Position numbers and translations under genes: made by a program. DNA of 64,000 nucleotides from Arthrobacter bambusae (GTDB lineage Bacteria; Actinomycetota; Actinomycetes; Actinomycetales; Micrococcaceae). The notes beneath the pieces are model-generated. The model made no database searches. It saw only the letters and a program-made list of their open reading frames with translations, and was not told where the DNA came from. Each line of letters starts with the position of its first letter. The first letter of the stretch is position 1. Below, one piece after another: positions 26,832 through 35,420 of this stretch. The stretch lies in the NCBI RefSeq assembly GCF_030812595.1, contig NZ_JAUSSZ010000005.1:124001-188000 (forward strand), given 5' to 3'.

Positions 26832-28253
26832 ATGGCACTCATCGATCTACTTCCGAAGCACCTCTTCACTCCCCGTGGCTGGGGCTTGCTGGCCAGCGGC
26901 GCGCTTTCCTTGTTCCTTGCCCAGATCATGGGCAGGCGCGATCTCCTGGCCCTCGGGATCCTGCTGCTGGTGCTGCCGCTGGTATCGCTTGCGGGCGTCC
27001 GCATCCTCAAACCCCGCTTCCAGGTGTTCCGCGAATTCCATCCCTCTTCCGTGGAGACCTCCTCCACGGCCACGGTGCGCTTGGCCGTGGCACGGACCGG
27101 CGCGGCAGCCGGACCGGTAATCATGGAGGAGCAGTTGCCGCCACGCTTCGGTGAACCTCCGGCCTTTCGTTTTCCTGCGCGTGGCGCTTCGGGTGGCACC
27201 AGCCGCTACGAATATCATTTGCGCTCCGGCAAGCGCGGCCAATTCAGGATCGGTCCGGTCACAGCCGAGTTCTGCGATCCTTTCGGCTTGTCGCTGCACC
27301 GGCACGAGATCGACGACGGCGACATCCTCACGGTGACGCCCGCCGCCGTCGAACTCCCCGCCACCGGCCTCGCCGGCGCACGCGGAAACGACGGCGTGAC
27401 GGCCACCCGGATCCGCGCCAATCCCAGCGACGACGACGTGATGACCCGCGAATACCGGCATGGCGACCCCATGCGACGCGTCCATTGGGCAGCGACGGCA
27501 CGACACGGCGAACTCATGGTGCGGCAGGAGGAATCCGTCACCACGCCCGAGGCGACCATCATCCTGGACCAGCGCTACTCGGCGTTCGTGTCGGGCTCAG
27601 CGTCGGTCTTCGGCCTTGCCCACGAGGACTCTTTTGAACTGGTGAGCAGCGAGAACTTCGAGTGGGCAGTAACTGCAGCGATGTCGATCAGCGCCCACCT
27701 TGCCGATCGCAACTATTCACTGCGTTTCCTCGACGCTGCCGGACACCCCGCATTTCGCTCGTCACGCTCCGCACCGTATCCCGAAGCCGAGGAATTCACT
27801 GGTTTGGGCGGCCTGCAATCCATTGCCGAAAGCCTCGCCGCCATCCAGCTCAGCGGGCCGCGGCATGTCCATGCCGAGCGCGGCCGCAAAGAGGCCGGCG
27901 CCGTCGTCGAGGGTGCTGAGGCGCCCTTCGACGACCACCTGATGGACAAGCTGGCCGCACACCGCCTGCGCGGGCCCGTCCTCGCGTTGCTCGGCAACAT
28001 GCCGCTCTCCGAGGCCCGCGCGCTGGCGCCGGCCGCCGGTTACGGGGCCAACGCTTTCGCCCTCATGGTCACCGACCACCCGCGCCATGTCCAGCCCGTC
28101 ATCGAAGCCTTGAAGCTGGGCGGCTGGCGCGCCGTCGCCGTGAGTGCGCGAACGGACTTACCCGCCGCCTGGGCCGGTTTCGACCAAGGAGAGATCCTCG
28201 CGGCTGCTGCCGCGGCGATGGACGTCCGCCGGGGCGCCGCGGTGCCGCGATGA
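26832..28253 (+). CDS. DUF58 domain-containing membrane protein
   Basis: 473 residues. Two adjacent N-terminal hydrophobic segments (about 15-60) are followed by a beta-rich region and the DUF58 signature around 200-235: REYRHGDPMRRVHWAATARHG, then VRQEESVTTPEATIILD, which begins a von Willebrand-like fold. It is the usual partner of the MoxR ATPase encoded 22 bp upstream and overlaps the transglutaminase start by 4 nt. The biochemical role is unknown; the family is linked to envelope assembly and stress. Confidence 0.9.
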   Translation: MALIDLLPKHLFTPRGWGLLASGALSLFLAQIMGRRDLLALGILLLVLPLVSLAGVRILKPRFQVFREFHPSSVETSSTATVRLAVARTGAAAGPVIMEEQLPPRFGEPPAFRFPARGASGGTSRYEYHLRSGKRGQFRIGPVTAEFCDPFGLSLHRHEIDDGDILTVTPAAVELPATGLAGARGNDGVTATRIRANPSDDDVMTREYRHGDPMRRVHWAATARHGELMVRQEESVTTPEATIILDQRYSAFVSGSASVFGLAHEDSFELVSSENFEWAVTAAMSISAHLADRNYSLRFLDAAGHPAFRSSRSAPYPEAEEFTGLGGLQSIAESLAAIQLSGPRHVHAERGRKEAGAVVEGAEAPFDDHLMDKLAAHRLRGPVLALLGNMPLSEARALAPAAGYGANAFALMVTDHPRHVQPVIEALKLGGWRAVAVSARTDLPAAWAGFDQGEILAAAAAAMDVRRGAAVPR

Positions 28254-30895
28254 CCACTACTTCCAGGAACGGCCCTCCTGAACGGTCCACGAGTCCGGAG
28301 GCGGCAAGGAACGGCGACGCTTTGTCGCCCGGTTCGGGGAGGTTGGGTCCGGACAGGACAGCTCGGGAAGGGGCGGCCCGCGGCCCTCGAAAGCCAGGGC
28401 CCGGTGCCTATCCCTGGGCAATGTCCGCGGCCATCGCTGTCGCCGTACTCGGGGCGTCGCTCTCGCTCAACGGGGTGTTCAGGGGCTGGGTCTGGCTGGT
28501 TCCCGCTGTCACAACGGTCTTTGTCGTCGGACTGACCCTGGCTGTCCTCCGTGCCTTGAGGGTCCACCCGGCGCTCACCACAGTGGGCGGCTTGCTCGCG
28601 TTGGTATGCATCCTCGACTTCACGTTCTTCCGGCCGGAAAGCATCGCGGGCTTTATTCCGTCCGGCCCGAGCCTTGACGCGCTGGGACGATTCCTCGAAC
28701 GGGCCGGTGAGACGGTGGTATCGGAGACCGCCCCTGTCTCACCGAACGCCGGAATAGTGTTTGTCGCCTGCGCGGGCCTGGGCTTGGTGGCCGTCCTCAT
28801 CGATGCCCTGGCGGTCCCGCTCGGCATGCCTGCTACGAGCGGCTTGGGCCTGCTGGTGGTCCTCATCTTCCCCGCGACCATCAAGCCCCAAGGCAGTGGG
28901 CTGCTTGGATTCCTCGCCGCCGCCGTCGGCTTCATGCTGATCCTGGGCTGCAGCCAGTGGTTCGCCCCGGACTCGCGGCTGCAGAGCGACAACGCCCCCG
29001 GCACGGGGCAGCTCAAACGGTCGGTGGTGATCGGCGGCGTTGCCCTGGTGCTGGGACTCCTGTTGCCATTGGCGATCCCGGGCTTCGAACGCGGGACGTT
29101 TCCGGTGGGTTCGCGGCTGAATCCCTGGGGCGTATCCAACGGCTTGAACCCCATGATCACGCTCGGCAACAGCCTGCGGAATCCCACCAGCGACGGCAGC
29201 ATCACCTACGCCACGAGTTCCACGGCCCCGGTGTACTTGCGCTCCGTCACCATTGACAAGTTCGACGGCGATACCTGGGCACCGGACGACCGCGAAGCCA
29301 CCCGCCGCATTGGACCAGGCCGGATGGCGCCGGACTACCCTCTCCCCTCTGAGCTGGTCCGCCAGTTGACCGTGGTCGATACAGGGCAGTTCAGCAGTCC
29401 GTATCTGCCGGTCCCCTATGCCCCGACCGCAGTCAACGGCCTGAGCGGACGCTGGTCGTGGGACCCCGCGACGCTCAGCATCCGTGGGGAGGACACCACC
29501 GCGAAGAACCAGCAGTACACGGTGTATTCGGCGCTGCCGGCCCTGACGTCCGCAACGCTCAGCCAGGACAACGCCAGGCCCACGTCCATCTCGCAGGATT
29601 TCATCCAGTTGCCAAGCAATGTTCCAGACATCGTGAAGAACACCGCCAAGACAGTGACCTCCGGGGCCAACGGCAACTATGCCAAGGCAATGGCAATCCA
29701 GGACTATCTGCGCTCGTCCCAGTTCAGCTACTCCCTGCAGGCTCCGGTGCAGGGTGGCTATGACGGCAACGGCATGTCCGTGCTCGCGGATTTCCTCCAG
29801 CAGAAGAGCGGTTATTGCGTGCACTTCGCCTCTGCGATGGCCGTCATGGCGCGGCTGGAGGGAATCCCGAGCCGAATCGCCGTGGGCTACGCACCGGGCC
29901 ACTCCACGGGCGCCACCGTCGCCGTGGCGGGACAGGAACCCCTGCCGGAGTTCCAGGTGGATGCCCGTGACGCCCATGCCTGGCCCGAACTCTATTTCGA
30001 GGGAGTCGGTTGGGTCGCCTTCGAACCGACCCCATCCCGCGGTGTGGTCCCGCCCTATGCTGCCGAGCCTGCGGCAGCGGGTGGCCCGAGCACCAACCTG
30101 CATGACGAGAACCTGGTCCCGGGTTCCTCGACGCCCCCGCCAAGCACGGCCGCTGTGCCTCCGCTTGCGGGCCCGGGGGTTGGATCGGGCACGGCCGCTG
30201 GCTCGGCAACGGTTCTGTACGTCGCAGCCGCGGTACTCCTTTTGGCCGTGTTGGCGGCCTCCCCACGGTTGGTCCGCTCCGGCATCCGGGCACGGCGACT
30301 GAGGCCGGCCCGGCGCAAGCAGGCAGGCCCAGGGGGTGCGTCCGGCCCGTCCATGCCACGGGATGGTCCGGTCCTGGCATGGGCTGAGCTTCAGGACCTC
30401 GCCACGGATTACGGCCTACCACCCGTGCCCAGCGAAACGCCGCGGCACTTCGCGGCACGATTGCGCACCTCGGCGGCACTCGGAGCGCCGGTAGCGGCCG
30501 CGCCGGTAGCGGCAGCGTCGCCGTCGGGGACCGACGACGACGCCGGGGCGCGCGCGGTCGCATCTCTCACCGCGGACTTCGAACAAGAGCGTTATGGCCC
30601 CCCGCCGGGCGTCCGTGCGAATCCTTCAACGGCAAATAGTTCAAGGGCAAATACTTCAACGGCGGAAGCGAACACGGCCGCCGTCCGCATCGCGGCAGTC
30701 CGTGCCGCGTTCCGGCGCAACGCCTCCTGGTTCGCGGTCTTCCGTGCCGATTGGTTCCCGCCGTCCTTGATGTCCAGGTGGACCCAGCTGCTTTGGACGC
30801 CTTTCCGCTGGCTGGGCCGCATTTGCGCGGCGGCAGCACGCAGGGCGGCCGCGACCGTGCAGGGACTGTTCACAGCCATCCGCTGGCGGCGCTGA
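28250..30895 (+). CDS. TgpA-like transmembrane transglutaminase-domain protein
   Basis: 881 residues. After a 60-residue polar leader there are several N-terminal membrane segments (to about residue 285), then an extracytoplasmic region with the transglutaminase-like core: cysteine in KSGYCVHFASAMAVMARLEG (about 522), histidine in DARDAHAWPELYFEG (about 573) and the aspartate side in VAFEPTPSRG. One more membrane helix lies near 650-675, then a cytoplasmic tail rich in Ala, Ser and Asn. The Cys-His pair suggests an active cross-linking or protease-like enzyme. Third gene of the moxR-DUF58 operon (4-nt overlap). Substrate unknown. Confidence 0.92.
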   Translation: MTTTSRNGPPERSTSPEAARNGDALSPGSGRLGPDRTAREGAARGPRKPGPGAYPWAMSAAIAVAVLGASLSLNGVFRGWVWLVPAVTTVFVVGLTLAVLRALRVHPALTTVGGLLALVCILDFTFFRPESIAGFIPSGPSLDALGRFLERAGETVVSETAPVSPNAGIVFVACAGLGLVAVLIDALAVPLGMPATSGLGLLVVLIFPATIKPQGSGLLGFLAAAVGFMLILGCSQWFAPDSRLQSDNAPGTGQLKRSVVIGGVALVLGLLLPLAIPGFERGTFPVGSRLNPWGVSNGLNPMITLGNSLRNPTSDGSITYATSSTAPVYLRSVTIDKFDGDTWAPDDREATRRIGPGRMAPDYPLPSELVRQLTVVDTGQFSSPYLPVPYAPTAVNGLSGRWSWDPATLSIRGEDTTAKNQQYTVYSALPALTSATLSQDNARPTSISQDFIQLPSNVPDIVKNTAKTVTSGANGNYAKAMAIQDYLRSSQFSYSLQAPVQGGYDGNGMSVLADFLQQKSGYCVHFASAMAVMARLEGIPSRIAVGYAPGHSTGATVAVAGQEPLPEFQVDARDAHAWPELYFEGVGWVAFEPTPSRGVVPPYAAEPAAAGGPSTNLHDENLVPGSSTPPPSTAAVPPLAGPGVGSGTAAGSATVLYVAAAVLLLAVLAASPRLVRSGIRARRLRPARRKQAGPGGASGPSMPRDGPVLAWAELQDLATDYGLPPVPSETPRHFAARLRTSAALGAPVAAAPVAAASPSGTDDDAGARAVASLTADFEQERYGPPPGVRANPSTANSSRANTSTAEANTAAVRIAAVRAAFRRNASWFAVFRADWFPPSLMSRWTQLLWTPFRWLGRICAAAARRAAATVQGLFTAIRWRR

Positions 30896-30906
30896 CCCAT
30901 TGGCAT

Positions 30907-30942
30907 CGCAGTAGATCCCGCAGTAGATCTCGCAGTAGATGC
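30907..30942. repeat. Three tandem 12-bp repeats (CGCAGTAGATCY)
   Basis: CGCAGTAGAT starts at 30907, 30919 and 30931, exact 12-bp period, just past the transglutaminase gene stop. The third unit supplies the left arm of the adjacent hairpin. Confidence 0.8.
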
Positions 30943-30965
30943 CGTTATACGAAAACGACATCTAC
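30935..30965. terminator. Hairpin between convergent genes, possible bidirectional terminator
   Basis: Arms GTAGATGCCGTT (30935-30946) and AACGACATCTAC (30954-30965) pair at 11 of 12 positions around a 7-nt loop, between convergent tgpA-like and aldehyde dehydrogenase genes. No strong T-tract on either side, so termination is not certain. Confidence 0.45.
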
Positions 30966-30980
30966 CGCGAGTCGCCCGGC

Positions 30981-32462
30981 TTAGTCGGCGTAAGGATCCG
31001 CGATGCCGACGTACTGTGTGGTGAGGTATTCCTCGATGCCTTCGAAACCGCCTTCACGGCCCAGGCCCGACTGCTTCACGCCACCGAAAGGTGCCGCGGC
31101 GTTGGAGATGACGCCGGCGTTGAGGCCGAGCATGCCGGTCTCGATCTTTTCGCTGACGCGCAGTCCGCGGTTCAGGTCCTTGGTGTAGACATAGGCAACC
31201 AGGCCGTATTCGGTGTTGTTGGCAAGGCTGACGGCCTCGTCTTCGCTCTTGAAGGTGATGATCGGGGCCACCGGTCCGAAGATTTCTTCCTTCAGGATGC
31301 GGGCGTCCGCGGACACGTTCTTGAGCACGGTGGGCTGGTAGAAGTAGCCCGGGCCGTCCACCGGGGCACCGCCCGTGACGGCCACCGCGCCGTTGGCAAC
31401 GGCGTCGGACACGAGGGCGTGCACGCCGTTGCGGGCCTTGCCATCGATCAGCGGGCCTACCGTGGACTCCGGCTCGGTACCGCGCGCGGTGTTAAGTGCC
31501 GAGATCTTGGCGGCGAACTTGTCCGCGAAGGCATCGGCGATGGAGTCATGCACAATGAAACGGTTGGCCGCGGTGCAGGCCTCGCCCATGTTGCGCATCT
31601 TGGCAGCGACGGCGCCTTCGACGGCCTTGTCCAGGTCGGCGTCCTCGAAGACCACGAACGGTGCGTTGCCACCGAGTTCCATGGAGCTGCGCAGGACCTT
31701 GTCCGCCGCTTCGCGCATGAGTGACTGCCCGACGGCGGTGGAGCCCGTGAAGGAAATCTTGCGCAGGCGGTGGTCCTTGATGAGCGGCCCGGTCACAACG
31801 CCCGCCGTGGAGGTCTGGATGACGTTGAGCACGCCTGCGGGCAGGCCCGCTTCCTGCATGACCTGGGCGAAGAGCAGGCTGGTCAGCGGGGTGAGGTTCG
31901 CAGGCTTGAGCACCATGGTGCAGCCAGCCGCAATCGCGGGAGCAATCTTGCGGGTTGCCATGGCCAGCGGGAAGTTCCACGGGGTGATCAGGAGGCAGGG
32001 ACCAACAGGCTTCTTCTGGACCAGGATGCGGTTCTTGCCGTCCGGCGCTGCGGAGTAGCGGCCGCTGACGCGGACGGCTTCCTCGGAGAACCAGCGCAAG
32101 AACTCGGCCCCGTAAGCTACTTCGCCGCGGGCTTCGGCCAAGGGCTTGCCCATTTCGAGGGTCATGAGGAGCGCGAAGTCTTCGGCTCGTGCCGTGACCA
32201 GCTCGAACGCGCGGCGCAGGATTTCGCCACGCTCGCGGGGAGCGGTACGGGCCCAGGACGCCTGGGCGGCAGCGGCAGCGTCCAGTGCGGCGGCGCCGTC
32301 TTCCGGTCCCGCGTCGGAGATGCTCACGAGCACCTTGCCCGTGGCGGGGTCCTCGACGTCGAAGGTCTTCCCCGATGCCGCAGGCAGCCACTGGCCGTTG
32401 ATGAGCAGCCCCGTGGGAACGGAGGCGAGAAGTTCGCTTTCGCGATCGGCGGTAACAGTCAC
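30981..32462 (-). CDS. NAD(P)-dependent succinate-semialdehyde dehydrogenase-like aldehyde dehydrogenase
   Basis: 493 residues from a GTG at 32460-32462, chosen because GAAGGAG lies 5 nt upstream; a longer frame to 32534 lacks such a site. Motifs: PWNFPLAMATRKIAPAIAAG (cofactor fold), FTGSTAVGQSLM, catalytic Glu in MELGGNAPFVVFEDADLD, catalytic Cys in NMGEACTAANRF, and the C-terminal PFGGVKQSGLGREGG. The sequence is closest to the GabD branch (4-aminobutyrate degradation), but the substrate needs testing. No transporter or aminotransferase adjoins it; it seems to be a single-gene unit with its own promoter. Confidence 0.88.
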   Translation of the reverse strand: MTVTADRESELLASVPTGLLINGQWLPAASGKTFDVEDPATGKVLVSISDAGPEDGAAALDAAAAAQASWARTAPRERGEILRRAFELVTARAEDFALLMTLEMGKPLAEARGEVAYGAEFLRWFSEEAVRVSGRYSAAPDGKNRILVQKKPVGPCLLITPWNFPLAMATRKIAPAIAAGCTMVLKPANLTPLTSLLFAQVMQEAGLPAGVLNVIQTSTAGVVTGPLIKDHRLRKISFTGSTAVGQSLMREAADKVLRSSMELGGNAPFVVFEDADLDKAVEGAVAAKMRNMGEACTAANRFIVHDSIADAFADKFAAKISALNTARGTEPESTVGPLIDGKARNGVHALVSDAVANGAVAVTGGAPVDGPGYFYQPTVLKNVSADARILKEEIFGPVAPIITFKSEDEAVSLANNTEYGLVAYVYTKDLNRGLRVSEKIETGMLGLNAGVISNAAAPFGGVKQSGLGREGGFEGIEEYLTTQYVGIADPYAD

Positions 32463-32629
32463 AGTGACTCCTTCGTCAGTCGGTGCAAGGTGTAGGGATG
32501 CACCAACACTTGGTTTTTGTGGAATTACTGTCACGGTACTGCCCGCCGCGAAGCAGTGTCTACGCCTTCGCGCACTACCAAAGCAGCAGGAGTTTGTGCA
32601 GTTGCACAGCCCCCGCGAGGGTTGGAAGC

Positions 32630-32692
32630 TACCGCGCCGCGAGCACAGCCCTACCGCGCCGCGAGCACAGCCCTACCGCGCCGCGAGCACTG
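32630..32692. repeat. 22-bp tandem triplication spanning the rsmI stop codon
   Basis: Units 32630-32651 and 32652-32673 are identical (TACCGCGCCGCGAGCACAGC then CC); a third, 32674-32692, matches for its first 17 bases. The rsmI stop codon straddles the boundary of units two and three, so the extra units copy the last codons and stop of rsmI. Confidence 0.85.
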
Positions 32693-33596
32693 CAGAGTAC
32701 AGCTCGCGCTTGCTGATGCGGGCCTCCTCCGCCACTGCAGCGACGGCTTCCTTGAGCCTGACGCCCTTCTCGATGAGTTCATTGACCGCGGCGACATGGT
32801 CCTCTGGCTTGCCCGGCGCCTGTTCGGGGGCGCCAGCCACGACGACGGCAATCTCACCGCGGACCTCGTTGTTTTCAGCCCACTCGAGCAATTCCCGGAC
32901 GGTTCCCCGGATGACTTCTTCGTAGGTCTTCGTCAATTCGCGGCACACAGCGATGCGGCGGTCAGCGCCGAACCGTTCGTGCAAGGCCCGGAGCATTGGC
33001 TCAAGCCGATGCGGCGCCTCGAAGAACACCATGGTCCGGCGCTCATTGGCGAGGTCCGCAAGCCGGGAGCTGCGTTCTCCTGCTTTGCGGGGGAGGAATC
33101 CTTCGAAGCAGAACCGGTCCGTGGGCAGCCCGGATAGCGCCAAGGCTGTCAGCACGGCCGAGGGGCCGGGGAAGGCCGTGACGAAGAGCCCTGCCGCCAC
33201 GGCTCCCTCTACGAGCCGGAAGCCGGGGTCGGACACTGCGGGCATGCCGGCGTCGCTCACCATGATGATCGTCTTGCCCGCCCGGACGTGGTCCAGCAGT
33301 TCCTCGGTCTTGGCGGCTTCGTTGTGCTCGTGGTAGCTGATGACCCGGCCGGACACGGTGATGCCGAGTGACTGGACCAGCCGATGCAGGCGCCGCGTGT
33401 CTTCGGCGGCCACGATGTCGGCCGTCTGCAGCAACTCGATGAGCCGGCTTGAGGCATCGCCGACGTTGCCGATGGGAGTGGCGGCCAACACGATCCGGCC
33501 TGCGCCGCCGGGCAGGTCGGGAAGCGCGTGCGCCTCAAGGGACTCCGCCGAGTCAGGAGCGGGGGTTTCATCCGGGGAACTCAGCTGTTCAGTCAC
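32673..33596 (-). CDS. rsmI: 16S rRNA (cytidine1402-2'-O)-methyltransferase
   Basis: This 307-residue SAM-dependent tetrapyrrole-methylase-fold enzyme 2'-O-methylates C1402 of 16S rRNA in the decoding centre. Motifs: GGAGRIVLAATPIGNVGDAS, AAEDTRRLHRLVQSLGI, SDAGMPAVSDPGFRLV, FPGPSAVLTALALSGLP and FEGFLPRKAGER. The length is typical. It ends LAAR-stop inside a tandemly triplicated 22-bp unit. It is divergent from pmt with a 72-bp gap, a neighbour pair also known in mycobacteria. Confidence 0.96.
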   Translation of the reverse strand: MTEQLSSPDETPAPDSAESLEAHALPDLPGGAGRIVLAATPIGNVGDASSRLIELLQTADIVAAEDTRRLHRLVQSLGITVSGRVISYHEHNEAAKTEELLDHVRAGKTIIMVSDAGMPAVSDPGFRLVEGAVAAGLFVTAFPGPSAVLTALALSGLPTDRFCFEGFLPRKAGERSSRLADLANERRTMVFFEAPHRLEPMLRALHERFGADRRIAVCRELTKTYEEVIRGTVRELLEWAENNEVRGEIAVVVAGAPEQAPGKPEDHVAAVNELIEKGVRLKEAVAAVAEEARISKRELYSAVLAAR

Positions 33597-33668
33597 CCAA
33601 CAAGCCTAATGCCCCGGCCCGCTCCGGCTTTCAGGGAGCTACCGGAGGCAAAAGGTAGCATGGGCTGA

Positions 33669-35330
33669 GTGACCGATACCTCCGTGCGCCCCGCCCCGCA
33701 ATCCTGGTTGACGCGGCACTGGTTGACCCGGCCAGAGGAAGCTTTCACAGCCGCTGCCCTGCGGACGCGGCTCATTGGAAGCATCCAAAGCTGGCGGGAT
33801 TACCCGCCGTCCTTGAGGCTCTGGTTCTGGCTGATACCCACCATTACCTCCGTCATCGGTGGGATCCTGCGTTTTGTCCGGCTCGATGACCCGCACAGCC
33901 TCGTCTTCGACGAGACCTACTACGTCAAGGATGCCTACTCGCTCCTGGTCAGCGGGTACGAGCGCGCCTGGCCGGACAAGGCCAACGATGCCTTCAATGC
34001 AGGCAACCCCAACGTCCTCCTCAACTCCCCCGAGTATGTGGTGCATCCCCCGGTCGGGAAATGGATGATCGCCTTCGGGATGTGGCTCTTTGGTTCGGAC
34101 AATTCCTTCGGATGGAGGTTTTCCGCGGCCCTGACGGGCACCCTCTCCATTTTCCTGATCGCCTTGATCGCCTTGAAGCTGTTCCGTTCCCACATCCTGG
34201 GCGCGGCCGCGGGGCTGCTGCTCGCCGTCGATGGCCACCACTTGGTCATGTCGCGGACTTCACTGCTGGACATCTTCTTGATGTTTTGGCTGCTTGCGGC
34301 CTTTGGTGCGCTGCTGATGGATCGCGACGACGGACGCCGCCGCCTGGCGGCACGGCTCGCCGCGCTTGCGGGCGCCTCCAAGGACGGCCGGCCGACGGCG
34401 TTGAACCTCGCGTCGGGCCCGTGGCTCGGATTCCGCTGGTGGCGGCTGGCAGCCGGTGTCTGCCTCGGCTTGGCGGTCGGCACGAAGTGGTCCGCGCTGT
34501 TCTTCGTGGCTGGTTTCGGCCTCATGAGCGTGTTCTGGGACATGAGCGCGCGGCGCATTGCCGGCATCCGGAGCTGGCCGAGCGCCGCGATCGTCAAGGA
34601 CGGCATTCCGGCGTTCTTCACGATGATCCCCGTGGCCGGTGCCGTTTATTTGTCGACGTGGACGGGCTGGTTCCTCTCCAAGGACGCCTATTACCGGCAC
34701 TGGGCGGATACGAATCCCTCCGCCACGTGGGGCTGGATCCCTGCGTCGCTGCGCTCCCTGGCCTATTACCATCTGCAGGCCTACAACTTCCACCAAGGCC
34801 TCAGTTCACCCCACCCGTATTCAGCGAGTCCGTGGACTTGGCTGGTCATGGGCAGGCCCACGTCGTTCTACTATGAGTCCCCCAAGCAGGGAACCCCTGG
34901 CTGCGATCTGCCCAACTGCACGTCGGCGATCCTGTCCGTCGGCAACCCGGTGGTCTGGTGGGGTGCCACGATTGCACTCTTCGTAGTGTTGTTCTGGTGG
35001 GCCGGACGGCGCGATTGGCGGGCGGGGGCAATCCTGGCCGGCGTCGGCGCCGGGTATTTGCCGTGGTTCATGTATCCGGAGCGCACCATGTTCTACTTCT
35101 ATGCGCTCTCCTTCGAGCCTTTCCTGGTATTGGCTCTCGTTTATGGATTGGGGCTTGTGCTCGGTAAGAGCGACGCTCCTCCGTGGCGACGCCGCTCCGG
35201 CCTGTACTTGGTTGGCCTTGTGGTGGTCACTGCCGTGCTGTTGTCGGCGTTCTTCTATCCGGTGTGGACGGCGGAAGTGATCAGCTACCAGGACTGGCGC
35301 ATGCGCATGTGGATGCCTTCCTGGATCTAG
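33669..35330 (+). CDS. Polyprenol-phosphate-mannose protein O-mannosyltransferase
   Basis: This 553-residue multi-pass membrane enzyme (GT39/PMT family) transfers mannose from a polyprenyl carrier to Ser/Thr of secreted proteins. The catalytic acidic pair is in the first external loop: FDETYYVKDAYSLL (about residue 80), followed by HPPVGKWMIAFG. About ten hydrophobic segments follow, with SMSRTSLLDIFLMFWL-like and FLSKDAYYRHWAD motifs, and the C-terminal PWFMYPERTMFYFYALSFEPF typical of actinobacterial Pmt. GTG start. It fits with manA elsewhere in the window supplying mannose phosphates (inference). Confidence 0.95.
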   Translation: MTDTSVRPAPQSWLTRHWLTRPEEAFTAAALRTRLIGSIQSWRDYPPSLRLWFWLIPTITSVIGGILRFVRLDDPHSLVFDETYYVKDAYSLLVSGYERAWPDKANDAFNAGNPNVLLNSPEYVVHPPVGKWMIAFGMWLFGSDNSFGWRFSAALTGTLSIFLIALIALKLFRSHILGAAAGLLLAVDGHHLVMSRTSLLDIFLMFWLLAAFGALLMDRDDGRRRLAARLAALAGASKDGRPTALNLASGPWLGFRWWRLAAGVCLGLAVGTKWSALFFVAGFGLMSVFWDMSARRIAGIRSWPSAAIVKDGIPAFFTMIPVAGAVYLSTWTGWFLSKDAYYRHWADTNPSATWGWIPASLRSLAYYHLQAYNFHQGLSSPHPYSASPWTWLVMGRPTSFYYESPKQGTPGCDLPNCTSAILSVGNPVVWWGATIALFVVLFWWAGRRDWRAGAILAGVGAGYLPWFMYPERTMFYFYALSFEPFLVLALVYGLGLVLGKSDAPPWRRRSGLYLVGLVVVTAVLLSAFFYPVWTAEVISYQDWRMRMWMPSWI

Positions 35331-35362
35331 TAGGGCCTGCCGGAAAGGCAGGACACGCAAAA

Positions 35363-35401
35363 AGCGGTCCGCCCGGGACTTTGGTTCCCGGGCGGACCGC
35401 T
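35363..35401. terminator. Strong bidirectional terminator between pmt and the DUF1461 gene
   Basis: Perfect 16-bp arms AGCGGTCCGCCCGGGA (35363-35378) and its complement (35386-35401) around a 7-nt loop, with A-rich sequence on the left (GCAAAAAG) and CTCTTTACG on the right. It serves both convergent genes. Confidence 0.88.
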
Positions 35402-35420
35402 CTTTACGTTGTTGCCGAGG

